Origin: Dama dama
Lineage: Eukaryota; Chordata; Mammalia; Artiodactyla; Cervidae
Direction of reading: 5' to 3'
DNA length: 64,000 nucleotides
NCBI RefSeq assembly: GCF_033118175.1
Contig: NC_083714.1
Coordinates: 15,066,001 to 15,130,000, forward strand
Position numbers and translations under genes: made by a program. A model generated the notes under the pieces. That model searched no databases and was not told the DNA's origin. It saw only the letters and a program-made list of their open reading frames with translations. Each line of letters begins with the position of its first letter. Position 1 is the stretch's first letter. Positions 1 through 13,919 of this stretch are shown in pieces.

Positions 1-780
1 ATATGCAGATGACACCACCCTTATGGCAGAAAGTGAAGAAGAACTAAAGAGCCTTGTGATGAAAGTGAAAGAGGAGAGTGAAAAAGTTGGCTTAAAGCTC
101 AACATTCAGAAAACTAAGATCACGGCATCTGGTCCCATCACATCATGGCAAATAGATGGAGAAACAGTGGAAACAGTGGCAGACTTAATTTTTCTGGGCT
201 CCAAAATCACTGCAGATGGTGACTGCAGTCATGAAATTAAAAGTCACTTATTTCTTGGAAGGAAAGTTATGACCAACGTAGACAGCATATTCAAAAGCAG
301 AGACATTACTTTGCCAACAAAGGTCCGTCTCGTCAAGGCTGTGGCTTTTCCAATAGTCATGTATGGATGTGAGAGTTGGACTATAAAGAAAGCTGAGTGC
401 CGAAGAATTGATGCTTTTGAAGTGTGGTGTTTGAGAAGACTCTTGAGAGTCCCTTGGACTGCAAGGAAATCCAACCAGTCCATCCTAACAGAAATCAGTC
501 CTGAATGTTCACTGGTAGGACTGATGCTGAAGCTGAAACTCCAATACTTTGGCCACCTGATACGAAGAGCTGACTCATTTGAAAAGACCCTGATGCTGGG
601 AAAGATTGAAAGCGAAAGGAGTAGGGGCCGACAGAGGATGAGATGGTTGGATGGCATCACTGACTCAATGGACATGAGTTTGAGTTATCTCCAGGAGTTG
701 GTGATGGACATGGAGGCCTGGCGTGCTGCAGTCCACGGGGTCACAGAGTCGGACACGACTGAGTGACTGAACTGAACTGA
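1..780 (+). mobile_element. BovB (RTE-clade) LINE, 3' part with open reverse transcriptase frame
   Basis: The frame is open from base 2 to a stop after 766 and starts with YADD, the catalytic motif C of reverse transcriptase. It continues through residues typical of the BovB C-terminus (TKVRLVKAVAFPIVMYGCES, then WTIKKAE and RGRQRMRWLD). The element ends with the TGAAC-type repeats (GACTGAACTGAACTGA) usual for the BovB 3' end. The upstream part of the element is left of the window. BovB was acquired by ruminants through horizontal transfer, as published, and Bov-A SINEs share its 3' tail. Confidence 0.93.
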
Positions 781-914
781 AGATGATTAATTACTGAAGA
801 AATAACCAATCACCAGACTATACTTGGTCCTTTCTTTCCAGAAGAACAGTATATTTGATGTTCGGCCACTTCCATCATAAGACCTCTTTTTTGAGAGGAA
901 AGGGGGCTATACCA

Positions 915-1012
915 AGTGGTTTGTGGTATCTTAGTCCCTTGACCAGGGATTGAACCTGGGCCCCGGCAGTGAAAGTGCCAAATCCTAACCACTGGACTGC
1001 TAAGGAATCCCC
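915..1012 (-). mobile_element. CHR-type tRNA-derived SINE fragment
   Basis: Read on the minus strand it begins GGGGATTCCTTAGCAGTCCA and contains a B-box-like GGTTCAATCCCTGG, as in cetartiodactyl CHR SINEs. It is diverged and truncated. Confidence 0.75.
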
Positions 1013-2345
1013 TTAAGCCCGCTTTTAAAGTACAAAATCTACCTTGGTATGAGACAGCTTGAAGTCGATACTACATATGGCAAAGTAGTTTGCAAACCAT
1101 CTCCTTTCAAAGGGCCCAGCCTGGCTCCACTTCTCTGCTCTTTTCTATTTCATGCTCAAGCCAATCCTCTCAAAACCTGTCTCCAGGAATCCAATTTGTG
1201 GAAGGTTGAGGAGAGGGAACTTTTGGTAATACAAACATTACCTTTCCAGCCTTGGTTTTGTTAAGTGAAGGTCAATGATAAATGACCTCCCTTCTGGGGC
1301 ATAATTTATGTCCATGTGGCCTTTTCTATTGAGCCCAACGTTGATTGACAGGACATAGCACTAGGAGGGGAGAGAGGTTGGCTATGGGAGACCTGAAGGC
1401 CAAGGAGTATAACTAAGACCAGATGTGGCTGGAGGGGCTGAGATGCGGGGGAGAGGGGGGAGCATGGAGAAGAAACGCCTACACAAGCAAAATAAAGATA
1501 TATCCACCTTGGGAAATGCGCTCAACATTTCCAAGGTTAAATCCAACTAGTCTTCCTGTGTTGCCTGCAATTACCTTTGTGCTTCCAGCACCCAGTTATT
1601 TAGCACAGCAAGATGGAAGGGGCAAGTCTTTCCTGGAATACTTAACAGCAGTTCAAATACCCTTCATGCTCTCATTTTCCTATCCTACCATCTTATTATT
1701 CAAAACATTTCTTAAAATTCCTGTTCTAGCTTCCAAGGCTCTGGGTAATCTGGGAATCATTTAAACCTATTTTCTGTTATTCTGAGACCTAAAATTCCTG
1801 GTTCAAGTAGTTGGTACTAGAAAGATATAGACAGAAACAGAAAATAAATTCATCTAATTTAAAAAATTGGCCTAACAAAGCTAACACAAATACTAAAGGC
1901 CATACTTATCCCTTAGGCAGGCATGTTGAGGCCATAGGGAATCTGTGACTATACAGAACCTGGATGTAGACAAAACTGAGCCTAGAGATGCCAGTAAGTA
2001 TAACATGAAAATGGATGGTGTGAGAAACAGCTGCAGCTAAAAGTCTATTATTAAAGCTCTGAATCTCTAACAGAATCATCATGCCCTGTGTTTAATGTAA
2101 ATGACTTTAAGGCTAGACCCTTTATCTACTGAGCCACTACTACAAAGTGAACCAGAAATTTGGGTTCTAGTTTTTGTGCGTCAATGACATTTAACCATAA
2201 AGGTCAACATGTGGCTTGATTATAGAAATTAATAGTTGGATAATTTTGTCAACACATTGCAACCACTCCAGGAATCAAAAGAACAACCTCACCTGAGAGT
2301 GAACTAATATGTATCACCATCCAACCCTTCATTGTGTTTTCCCTG
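1013..2345. other. Non-coding stretch without recognisable elements
   Basis: Two open frames of 71 and 113 codons on the plus strand have no recognisable domain or splice context. I see no clear repeat. Confidence 0.4.
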
Positions 2346-2573
2346 AAGTGAACTGAGGTGAAGTGAAGTGAACGTTGCTCAGTCATGTCCAGTTCTTTGT
2401 GACCCCATGAACTGTAACCTGCCAGGCTCCTCTGTCCATGGAATTCTCTAGGCCAGAATACTGGAGTGGGTAGACATTCCCTTCTCCAGGGGATCGTCCC
2501 AACAGAGGGACCGAACCCAGGTCTCCTGCATTTCAGGTGGATTCTGTACTGTCTGAGCCATCAGGGAAGCCCT
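2346..2573 (-). mobile_element. Bov-tA SINE
   Basis: The minus strand starts with the tRNA-derived head (GGGCTTCCCTGATGGCTCAG) and continues with the Bov-A body (ACTCCAGTATTCTGGCC, GACATGACTGAGCAAC). Confidence 0.92.
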
Positions 2574-2712
2574 GACTGCCTAGAAATCCATTATAGCCCC
2601 TGGGAGTAGCCAGGGCCCTACCAACTACTCCTTATTCTACTAGCAATTTATTATTGAAGTGAGGAATAAATTGGGACCTCATCCTATTATTGATGGTTAG
2701 CTTCCCCATCTG

Positions 2713-2917
2713 AGCTTCCCTGGTGGCTCAGACAGTAAAGAATCCACCTGCAATGCAGAAGGCCTGTGTTCCATCCCTGGGTTAGGAAGATCCCCTGGAG
2801 AAGGGAATGGTTATGCACTCCAGTATTCTTGCCTGGAGAATTCCATGGACAGAGGAGCCTTGCAAGCTACAGTCCATGGGGTCGCAAAGAATCAGACATG
2901 ACTAAGCGACTAACACC
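2713..2917 (+). mobile_element. Bov-tA SINE
   Basis: Head AGCTTCCCTGGTGGCTCAGA, a B-box-like region, and body ending GACATGACTAAGCGACTAAC. Confidence 0.92.
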
Positions 2918-3002
2918 TGGACTTTTTTCACTTCAGCTTCGCTGTCTACACAGACCACAAATATCTCAAAGGAAACTGGTCTTCTACATCAGCAAAACAT
3001 AA

Positions 3003-3815
3003 GCCCTAAAAAGATAAAAGGCTCCAAAAGCACATCCAAACAAAATAAAAACAGAGAGAAAGAGATGAGAGCCATGTCCAGATTGCTTGTCAATCATCAG
3101 AAGCCAGTCAAATGGTACACATGAGAAGAGAAGCAACAATAAATCGGGTATAATCAACTGGGTTGTTTTAACTGATCTTTATTTAAACAAAGGGGGAGAA
3201 AACTACTTGATTTGGTCCATTTGGGATCCAGTTAGAGCAATACTGAAACCAAGTGATGGTCCTGACTTCATGATAAAAACGTTCCATAACAAATGGCCTG
3301 GACCATACTTCGTCATTTCTGCCTGGTGCCACTTTTAGCCAAAGACAGGCATGGAATCTCAGCCAAGCAAGTACAAGTCATTGCAACACGTGTGCCTTCA
3401 GCATGCACAGAGGAAGATCATATTCCCAAGTAGTAAGAATACCTACTAGTAATCAAAATGACATGAGGGCTGTCATCACTAGAATTGGGAAATGGGCTGG
3501 GCTCCAAAATTTTGAATTTGGCTCCCACTTTCAGTATACTCAGTACCTATTTTGTAATTAGTAGGTTTTGTCCTCATACCCCTAAATTCTCTACTTTAAT
3601 GTCCTTGCTGTAACCATATAACAATGATTGATTTATGGGTTATCCCATGTATGACAATCTTACCAGTGAGATAAAAGCAGTTAGTTCTTAATCATTCAGC
3701 ATATTCTATAAACAGTATTTCATAGCATGCTCTCTCTCATGTGTGTGTGTGTGCGCACATCTGTGTTATTCCATGACATATGTTTGTGGTTAAATAAGAT
3801 TGAGAAATGTGGTGG
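3003..3815. other. Unassigned region with an 83-codon open frame
   Basis: An open frame at 3087-3338 on the plus strand has a weakly retroviral or old-gene flavour (for example NKWPGPYFVIS) but I cannot assign it. A short GT run lies at 3740-3755. No other repeat is clear. An old LTR element is one possibility. Confidence 0.25.
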
Positions 3816-3817
3816 TT

Positions 3818-4003
3818 TGATTGCTAAGTCATGTCCAACTCTTGCAACTGCATGGACTGTAGACTGCTGGGCTCCTCTGTTCATGGAATTCTCCAAGCAA
3901 GAACACTGGAGTCGGTTGCCATTTCCTTCTCCAGGGGATCTCCCAATCCACGTCTCCTGCATTGCAGGCAGATTCCTTACCGACTAAGCTACAAGGGAAG
4001 CTT
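3818..4003 (-). mobile_element. Bov-tA SINE
   Basis: The minus strand carries the tRNA-like head and the Bov-A body, seen on the plus strand as AATTCTCCAAGCAAGAACAC and CATTTCCTTCTCCAGGGGAT. Confidence 0.9.
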
Positions 4004-4259
4004 CAGATTGGGAAATACTGGGTCTAAATTAAATGGATTTCCTTTCTGTAGGACTTCTCAGAACATTTAATGTGCCAATGGGCAATGTGAGTCTCTAAGA
4101 AAGGTACATAATGTGCAGCATTTCACAATCTTATTTGACCACAAAACCCTTTCATGAAGAGCTTCTTGGAGTGGGGAAATGGGTTCAGTCCTCCGAATAT
4201 ACTTTGGGAAAAATCTTCTTTAAAAGTCTGACCTCAGTGACTTCCAAGTAAGTAATAGG

Positions 4260-4536
4260 CGCTTCCCAGGTGGAATATGAACCCCTTTGGAAGACCGACC
4301 GCTATGTCTTCTGATAGACCTAAGTGTAGTCTGGCGCTAGTGGTAAAATCTCACCTGCCAATGCAGGAGACCCAAGAGACATGGGTTTGATCCCTGGGTT
4401 GGGAAGATCCCCTGGAAAAGGAAATGGCAACCCACTCTAGTATTTTTGCCTGGGAAATTCCATGGACAGAGGGGCCTGGTGGGCTACCGTCCATGGGGTT
4501 GCAGAATCAGACACGACTGAAAGACTGAGCACAAAC
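4260..4536 (+). mobile_element. Bov-tA SINE with its head split by about 60 bases
   Basis: The body is typical from 4334 on (CGCTAGTGGTAAAATC, GACACGACTGAAAGACTGAG). The usual first bases (GCTTCCCAGGTGG) are found at 4261-4273, with about 60 unrelated bases between them and the rest of the head. A TGG flanks both sides of the interruption. Confidence 0.75.
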
Positions 4537-5209
4537 AACCCATTCAATCAACAAACATTTATAGAGCATCCACTGTGTATCAGGAGGTGAGCATTTAAAG
4601 AAAAGATTAAAATTACTTTAACTTTGCATGATGGAGATAGAGAAGTTTACAGAAATAACATGAGACTGGGACCAGACCTTAAAAGATGACCCCCAGGGGT
4701 TAGAGTAGGGAGAGGGAGAAAGTTTAAAGAGAACAAACAGTAAGTGCAGAGTCAGTGATGTCTGCCAAGGCATTGTTCTGCTCCCTTGCGCACTCCTCCC
4801 TGACGTGTCTGTACACACACCATATCATACCTTGACATTTTGTAAAGTGTTCCCCAAAGAAATGGGAACCCATGCTTGAAAGGAGTTGGAAAGCTTGCTA
4901 TAGGATGAAAATCCACCACCACTGGGCTGGAGCTTGCTTACCTAGGAGGTGGAGGTGTCCTTTATAATTATTATTATTATTATTAGGAACAATCCCAGAA
5001 TGGCAAGGAATGCACAGCCGACAGAATGCACATCCCATATAATGCTGGAGATTTGTGGTAAGAATGATAGAAAGGTAAAGTTGAAGAAAGAAGGCTAACA
5101 TTTATTAATATGTATTTAAATTGTCTGACAATTTACATACTTTATTTCACTTCATGATGAATTGTATGCACACATATTTATATCGTGTTTTTATTTCCAG
5201 AGTGCTTTC
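4537..5209. other. Non-coding stretch with MIR trace and ATT repeat
   Basis: A MIR-like piece on the minus strand is visible at about 4545-4610 and an (ATT)n microsatellite at 4968-4985. Nothing else is recognised. Confidence 0.4.
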
Positions 5210-5335
5210 ATATCCATGATTTCATTTGCTCTTCATGAGAATCCTGTGAGCATGGAAAGGGCAGGTGTGATTAGCCCCTTTGTGCAGAGAAGCGTGAGCC
5301 TCAGAATAGTTACGTGATTAGCCCAAGGTTACAGG
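5210..5335 (-). mobile_element. MIR SINE fragment
   Basis: The plus strand shows the reversed MIR core (TTTCATTTGCTCTTCATGAG, GAATCCTGTGAG, then AGAGAAGCGTGAGCCTCAGA). Confidence 0.65.
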
Positions 5336-5342
5336 ATAAGTG

Positions 5343-5611
5343 CAGAGAAGCCAACGGCACCCCACTCCAGTACTCTTGCCTGGAAAATCCCACGGATGCA
5401 GCAGCCTGGTGGGCTGCAGTCCATGGGGTCGCTAAGAGTTGGACACAACTGAGCGACTTCACTTTCACTTTTCACTTTCATGCATTGGAGGAAATGGCAA
5501 CCCACTCCAGTGTTCTTGCCTGGAGAATCCCAGGGACAGGGGAGCCTGGTGGGCTGCCATCTATGGGGTCGCACAGAGTCGGACCCGACTGAAGAGACTT
5601 AGCAGCAGCAA
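5343..5611 (+). mobile_element. Bov-A2 SINE (two Bov-A monomers)
   Basis: Two tandem Bov-A units, each with CAACCCACTCCAG-like and GGTGGGCTGC sequences, joined by TTCACTTTCACTTTTCACTT, ending in a GACTTAGCAGCAGCA tail. This is the classic Bov-A2 dimer. Confidence 0.93.
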
Positions 5612-7682
<2,071 letters not shown>

Positions 7683-7941
7683 TTAGGCTCTCTAACAGTT
7701 TGGTTCATTCAAATTCAAGGGCAAGTAATCAGCAAAATAGTCTTCATTATAATGGCATACTTAGTGAAAAATCCTATAAAGCTAAGGGTCCCAAGGACAA
7801 TGAACATATCTAAGTATAATCTACCAAGTGGGGTTCTCAAGTTTGACATTGTTTTACTGGAATTGAAATGTCTTTTAACTTCTAGGATATGCGTTAATGT
7901 CTAGGGGCATTACTAGAGTGTTTTTTAACATGTCTCTATTT

Positions 7942-8187
7942 TTAAAATTAATTTATTTTTTAATTGAAGGATAATTGCTTTACAGAATCTTGTTTGCTTC
8001 TGCCAAACATCAACATGAATCAGCCATAGGTATACATGTGTCCCCTCCCTCCTGAACCTCCCTCCCATCTCTCTCCCCATCCCACCCCTATAGGTTGTTA
8101 CAGAGCCCTTGTTTGAGTTCCCTGAGTCATATAGCAAATTCCAATTGGCTATCTATTTTACATATGGTATTGTAAGTTTCCATTAAT
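7942..8187 (-). mobile_element. Young ruminant L1, 5'-truncated 3' end
   Basis: On the plus strand the poly-A tail reads as a T-rich run at 7942-7970, followed by ruminant L1 3' UTR sequence (AACATGAATCAGCCATAGGT). A 12-base target-site duplication, ATGTCTCTATTT, flanks it at 7930-7941 and 8188-8199. Confidence 0.9.
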
Positions 8188-8410
8188 ATGTCTCTATTTC
8201 TTAATGTTCCCATCCTATTTCTGGACTCACAGTCCCATGCCTTTGTTATATTATGAACTGGGGAGAACTTTCAAAATTAATACATTTTTATTCGAAGTTA
8301 AAGTGACTAAAGTAACCTTTCATATTGGGCATACAGTGCAAACTGGCCAAGAAGGCAGACTGTACTTTGGACAGAGTATATGGTTAAGCAGCAGAATACT
8401 AAAATGTGAA

Positions 8411-8411
<1 letters not shown>

Positions 8412-8443
<32 letters not shown>
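8412..8443. repeat. (TG)16 microsatellite
   Basis: An uninterrupted TG run within a DCX intron. Confidence 0.97.
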
Positions 8444-8444
<1 letters not shown>

Positions 8445-8537
8445 TGAATGTAGTGAATGTATGCATGTATGTGTATGACTGTGTCTTCTACTGATCATCC
8501 CCACAGGCAGGTAGAAAAACTACCTAACTAACAACCT

Positions 8538-8539
<2 letters not shown>

Positions 8540-8586
<47 letters not shown>
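8540..8586. repeat. (AC)23 microsatellite
   Basis: An uninterrupted AC/CA run, about 96 bases after the TG run and complementary to it. Confidence 0.97.
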
Positions 8587-8587
<1 letters not shown>

Positions 8588-8848
8588 TTCACACTATTTC
8601 TTGTGTTTGCAAATCTAGTTCCTGCTTGAGAATGGTTTCCCCTGTTTTCACTACCCACTCCCCATCTTTCCATCTTACCGAATGCTACATGCTAGCTCTA
8701 TGTGTTCAGGGCCGTCTTCACCAGTGCTCATCCTTGGCTGCCACAAGTAATGAGGTGGAATTGTGAAAATATGTTATACAGCCTGATTTATGGATTGAAG
8801 GGATCTAGTGCAGTTTTCACATTTACCATGGGCTAGAGGAAATGACTA

Positions 8849-9065
8849 GGCTTCCCCAGTGGCTCAGTGGTAAAAAAAATTGCCTGCAATGCAGGAGATG
8901 TGGGTTCGATCCCTGGGTCAGGAAGACCTCCTGGAGGAGGACATGACAACTTACTCCAGTATTCTTGCCTGGAGAATCCCACGGACAGACGAACCTGGCA
9001 GGCTATAGTCCATGGGGTTGCAAAGACTCAGACACGACTGAAGTGACTGAGCATGCATGCACAGG
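8849..9065 (+). mobile_element. Bov-tA SINE
   Basis: Head GGCTTCCCCAGTGGCTCAGT, B box GGTTCGATCCCTGG and Bov-A body. An 11-base duplication GGAAATGACTA is present at 8838-8848 and 9066-9076. Confidence 0.95.
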
Positions 9066-9383
9066 GGAAATGACTAATTCAGCGGAAGAAAGGCAGAGGC
9101 CAGGGGCAAGAGGAAGGGATTAGACACCTGGGCCTAGAAGCTGGAGAAAAGAAGAAAAGAGGTAGGCTCAGCCTGGAGGGGGAGAGACTATTGGAAAAGG
9201 TTGAATTTGTCAAGTAGAACACATTAGTCTCAGGGTATACAAAAGTTCATCCAGAGGTCAAGCTGCAGAAAACCAGTGTGATTTAATCAGGTTTAACTCA
9301 TTAGTAAAAATGTTTAATAAATAAATAAATCAACCCAAGCCGGTGCAAAGAAAGCATTAAAAACAATTATAATCTGATGGCTC

Positions 9384-10461
9384 GAAAAGACAGCCCTCAG
9401 ATTGGGAGAAAATAATAGCAAATGAAGAAACAGACAAAGGATTAATCTCAAAAATATACAAGCAACTCCTGAAGCTCAATTCCAGAAAAATAAATGACCC
9501 AATCAAAAAATGGGCCAAAGAACTAAACAGACATTTCTCCAAAGAAGACATGCAGATGGCTAACAAACACATGAAAAGATGCTCAACATCACTCATTATT
9601 AGAGAAATGCAAATCAAAACCACAATGAGGTACCATTATACGCCAGTCAGGATGGCTGCTATCCAAAAGTCTACAAGCAATAAATGCTGGAGAGGGTGTG
9701 GAGAAAAGGGAACCCTCTTACACTGTTGGTGGGAATGCAAACTAGTACAGCCACTATGGAAAACAGTGTGGAGATTTCTTAAAAAACTGGAAATAGAACT
9801 GCCATATGACCCAGCAATCCCACTTCTGGGCATACACACTGAGGAAACCAGATCTGAAAGAGACACGTGCACCCCATTGTTCATCGCAGCACTGTTTATA
9901 ATAGCCAGGACATGGAAGCAACCTAGATGCCCATCAGCAGATGAATAGATAAGGAAGCTGTGGTACATATACACCATGGAATATTACTCAGTCATTAAAA
10001 AGAATTCATTTGAATCAGTTCTAATGAGATGGATGAAACTGGAGCCCCTTACACAGAGTGAAGTAAGCCAGAAAGATAAAGAACATTACAGCATACTATC
10101 ACATATATATGGAATTTAGAAAGATGGTAACGATAACCCTATATGCAAAACAGAAAAAGAGACACAGAAATACAGAACAGATTTTTGAACTCTGTGGGAG
10201 AAGGTGAGGGTGGGATGTTTCGAAAGAACAGCATGTATATTATCTACGGTGAAACAGATCACCAGCCCAGGTGGGATGCATGAGACAAGTGCTCAGGCCT
10301 GGTGCACTGGGAAGACCCAGAGGAATCGGGTGGAGAGGGAGGTGGGAGGGGGGATCGGGATGGGGAATACGTGTAACTCTATGGCTGATTCATATCAATG
10401 TATGACAAAACCCACTGGAAAAAAAATAAAATAAAATAAATTAAAAAAAAATTAAAAAAAA
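9384..10461 (+). mobile_element. Young ruminant L1, 5'-truncated (ORF2 C-terminus and 3' UTR)
   Basis: The insert starts in the C-terminal part of L1 ORF2 (WEKIIANEETDKGLISKIYK-type reading), passes through SKEDMQMANKHMKRCSTSLI and DPAIPLLGIH, and has a premature stop at 9946-9948. The 3' UTR and an A-rich tail follow (10418-10461). A 13-base duplication AATCTGATGGCTC flanks it at 9371-9383 and 10462-10474. It lies in the DCX intron, antisense to DCX. Confidence 0.95.
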
Positions 10462-10474
10462 AATCTGATGGCTC

Positions 10475-11489
10475 TTCTTCCTTTGGTCTCAGCAGGAGAA
10501 CCGAGCAGACATTCAGCCAGGCTGCTAATTCACTCCTTGTGCAAATATTGATTGTTGTGCTGTAGCACCAAAGACTTTAAGTCATGTTAATTAATAAATT
10601 TCTCAGTTAGTGCTGAGAGAAGATTCAGTCAGATTCTCTAGGGTACCTTTGAGGACATTTAGATGTGAGCGTGGAGGGGGAAGGTAAACTTCCAACCCTG
10701 TTCTGAGTCCCAGGAGCTGCTAGTGTTCTGTCTTGACAAAAAGACCAAGACCTGGGTTTGTAGGTGAGCACAGGCCCCCTCCTACACTCTGTGCCTGCAT
10801 GCACAGCCAGGATGGGGAAGTCAAAGACCTCAGCCAAAAGAAACCCTAATTTCTCTGGCTCCCACTGGCCAATTCAATCCAACCAAAGTGATTAGAGGGT
10901 GTGGTCTTTAGTTTTTGACTTAAAGGATGAAGGGACTCTTTCAATTCCTCCATATATTTACAGCCAATATTCCCCACATACTAGAAATGGTCTCTTGCCT
11001 TACCACTCTACCAGATGCACGGGCACCTTCCAAGAGGTCAGTGCCTTTGAGTCAGATGTTTTCCATAATTTGTCATGTACTTTAAAACTCTGTCAGACAA
11101 CTGGTGGTGTGCAAATGTATGAGGCTATATATTTATGATTTCACTCATCTACAGTCTCCTCTGGAGAGTCAGCTGTGTAGCCCTATTAGGACTCTAGACT
11201 TTTTTTTGCTTCCATCTCTTAAACCTCTTAAGCCTCTGAACTATGAGTATGATTAACCACCCCAGATGAAAATGAACATGATGGCAGACAGCTATAGTAT
11301 CATATGGCACCCAAGAACTTTTCCGAGGGCCCAGCTCTCAGCCAAATCTATGTTGAACACTTTCCAACAGTACATTTTAGTCTCTCCACTCTCTTTCCTT
11401 TTGGCCCCAATATGAAGTAATGGAAAAAGAGCAGCTGATGTGATGTCAGTCAGAATGGGGTTCCCCAATATTTTCTTGTTGTGCACCCT
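10475..11489. other. DCX intron, no recognised elements
   Basis: No clear repeat or coding signal. Short open frames (60-79 codons) match nothing I know. Confidence 0.45.
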
Positions 11490-11655
11490 TGGGCAAATTA
11501 CCTAACCCCCCTTCACTTCAGTTATTTGCCTGCAAAGTGGGGATGATGATAACAATATCTACTTCTGAAGGTTGTTCTGAGGCTCAAGCTGAGCCCACAG
11601 CCTGGTACATAGTGAGCACTTGATAAATGCCAGCCATCACTATTATTAAGGCCCT
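11490..11655 (+). mobile_element. MIR SINE
   Basis: Matches the MIR core and 3' part: CCTTGGGCAAATTACCTAAC, AGTGGGGATGATGATAACAA, AGTGAGCACTTGATAAATGC. Confidence 0.85.
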
Positions 11656-11984
11656 AATCTGAAGGAATAGAGAGAGAACTAGAAGAACAAAGAGAGAAAG
11701 GAGGAAGAAAGAGATTAGAGAAAGGAGATGAAAAGAGGAGGAGTAGAAGCTGAAGGAAAGAAAAGAAGCAGCAGCAAGGGCAGGCATCTTGGAACTGTGC
11801 CATAATCCATACAGAATATGAGCACTGCATGGGACTCATGCTTCAAAGATAATATTTCCTGCTGCTTGAGAGGAGGCCTCTGATTGCTTCAATGCCAAAT
11901 GTGATAACTTTATGGCTAACACCAAGCAAAGCCACTTGCTGCCACTGCTGGTGCACACTGAAGGCAGAATATTTTTAAACATTA

Positions 11985-12110
11985 TCTTTTTCTAGAGCGG
12001 TTTTAGGTTCACAGCAAAATTCAGGGGAAGGTACAGATTTTACATAGGACTCCTGATCCCATAATGCATACCCTCACCCATTATCTGCATCCCCCAACAG
12101 AGGGCAGGAT
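11985..12110 (-). mobile_element. Old L1M-type LINE 3' fragment (antisense)
   Basis: TTTTAGGTTCACAGCAAAAT followed by CCTCACCCATTATCTGCATC resembles the reversed 3' end of an old mammalian L1. The family is not assigned. Confidence 0.5.
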
Positions 12111-12117
12111 GTTTGTG

Positions 12118-12290
12118 ATGGTGGAGGGGTAGTCAGACAGACCTAGATTCAAATTCCAGTCAGGCATTTACAAGTTGTGTTGACCTCAGGCAAATCATTT
12201 AATATCTGAGTCACAGCTTTTCTGTCTATAATGGAAGGTATTGTGCTAGGTGACATTTCAGTTCCTTCCAGCCCTAAAGGTCTATAAGAA
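12118..12290 (+). mobile_element. MIR SINE, diverged
   Basis: MIR-like order: TAGATTCAAATTCCAGTCAG, then TTGACCTCAGGCAAATCATT, then TAATGGAAGGTATTG. Confidence 0.65.
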
Positions 12291-13700
12291 GGAATTTTCT
12301 TCTTTTCTCCATCCCAAACAGGCTTTGGGAGACAGAGTTGTTATGGTAATGGCCTGTTAAAGAAATAGGTGTCCCCAACTAAGGACTCTCCTCTTCCAGA
12401 AAAATAACAAATGAGCTGCTTCTCTTGATTAAGGTTTCCTTGTTTTCATTTTGTGAGCATCTGCAACGTGTGCTGCCAGAGCTCGATGCTTCTTGCAGGT
12501 CCTACTGCCTGGCACTTGGAGCCGGGGAGGGGGAGGTGTGTTGCACCTTTACACAGCTGGGTTCTACTCCTGCCACAGCTTCCAGGAGCCATTTCCCACC
12601 CGCTGGAAGTCGAAAAGGAAAGCAGGCTTCAGAGCCAAGCAAGGTGACAATTTGCTGGAATCGACAATCTGCTTCAGGGCAAGGGGGTAAGGAAATGAAA
12701 TCATGGAAGCAAAGCTGAAAGGACAGGAAGGGAACCAGCTGTGGCCTCAAGATGATCTAATGTCTATCTCTCTTCACTTTCAGAAGGACTCCATTTCCAA
12801 AAACATTAAATATGTCTATAGTTTCTCAGTGCAAAAAGCACATCTATCTGGGCTTTCTCCTCTTTTCCTGGGCTTCCTCCCTCCAGAAGGAAAATATTAA
12901 ATGGCACTTTATTGTATTATCAGATCTATTAGTGATGTATCACTCTCCCAGGTATCTTAAAATCCTTCTCTTCAGCAATGTGCTTGCTTTAGTAGTTAGA
13001 AGATAAATTAGTGAGAAAGTGGTTTCATCTCATTGGAACAAATGAGCTATGGCAAAGAAAGTGGATCATAGCTAGTGTCACCATTCAGATCTTTCAACAA
13101 GACCGTACCAATTTAAATATTTTGTCCCAAGGTCTGCATAATAATGCTCAAGATGATACCATGAAGATTGATCTGGGTACTTACATACAAGGAAGTGGGG
13201 AAGGAATTAGACAATACATGAGGGAAGAACAATTCTCTAATGAAAGACTAAACAAAAAAAGAAGCCACTCTTGGATTTCATTCATTGATCCACTGGTAAC
13301 GTAGCTCATACATATATGACCACATTCTGTATGGCTTCATGAAGACCTTTCATGTAACCAAGGAACTGTGGGAAAACTGACATCAATAACCTCACTTTGG
13401 TCCAAAATGGTCCCCTTACTACTTCCAGTATCTAGCGGCAGACAGTTAGACTAGAGAGGCATTAGACAAAGGAGTGCCACAAGGCCATAGTGATTATTAA
13501 CCAATTGGTTTCCATTTCATTTTATTTAGGCTAAATATTTTATAATGTGCCCATTTGGAAACATAGTATGTTCTATGCTCCATTATTTCTTTAAGATAAA
13601 CAAGTCAAAAAACAAAAAGATTTCTGCATTCCCAGGAATACCCATTATTGTAGGTAGCTAAAGGGGACCATCAAGATCATTTATTCTAGTACTTTCGCAA
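12291..13700. other. DCX intron, no recognised elements
   Basis: Several open frames of 60-97 codons overlap at 12425-13304 on both strands without a known domain. No clear repeat is seen. Confidence 0.4.
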
Positions 13701-13704
13701 GTTC

Positions 13705-13855
13705 AACTGCTTGTACAGTTCACTTGGGGAAATCTGTAAAAACACATGCTGGAGATTCTGAGTCAATTTCTAGGTGTGGCCCAGGAATTGATATTTTTCC
13801 AAAGCCCTAAAGGATTCTGAAAAGCAGGCAGGTTTGCGAGCCACTGGCTATTCCA
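13705..13855 (+). mobile_element. hAT-type MER DNA transposon fragment
   Basis: Contains CACTTGGGGAAATCTGTAAA, AGATTCTGAGTCAATTTCTA and GAATTGATATTTTTCC, in the order of MER20/MER58-like non-autonomous hAT elements. The family is tentative. Confidence 0.5.
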
Positions 13856-13919
13856 ACCTCTCACTAGCATTATTATTATTACTATTATATCATGAACAAT
13901 AATAGTCTCTTGGAGCTGC

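Noticed and set aside
8849..8960. tRNA gene-like A and B boxes here and in the other SINE heads
   Set aside because: The boxes belong to tRNA-derived SINE heads; no complete cloverleaf with matching acceptor stem is seen.
12425..12750. Cluster of overlapping open frames on both strands
   Set aside because: No domain, no splice context and no codon pattern that would set one frame apart.
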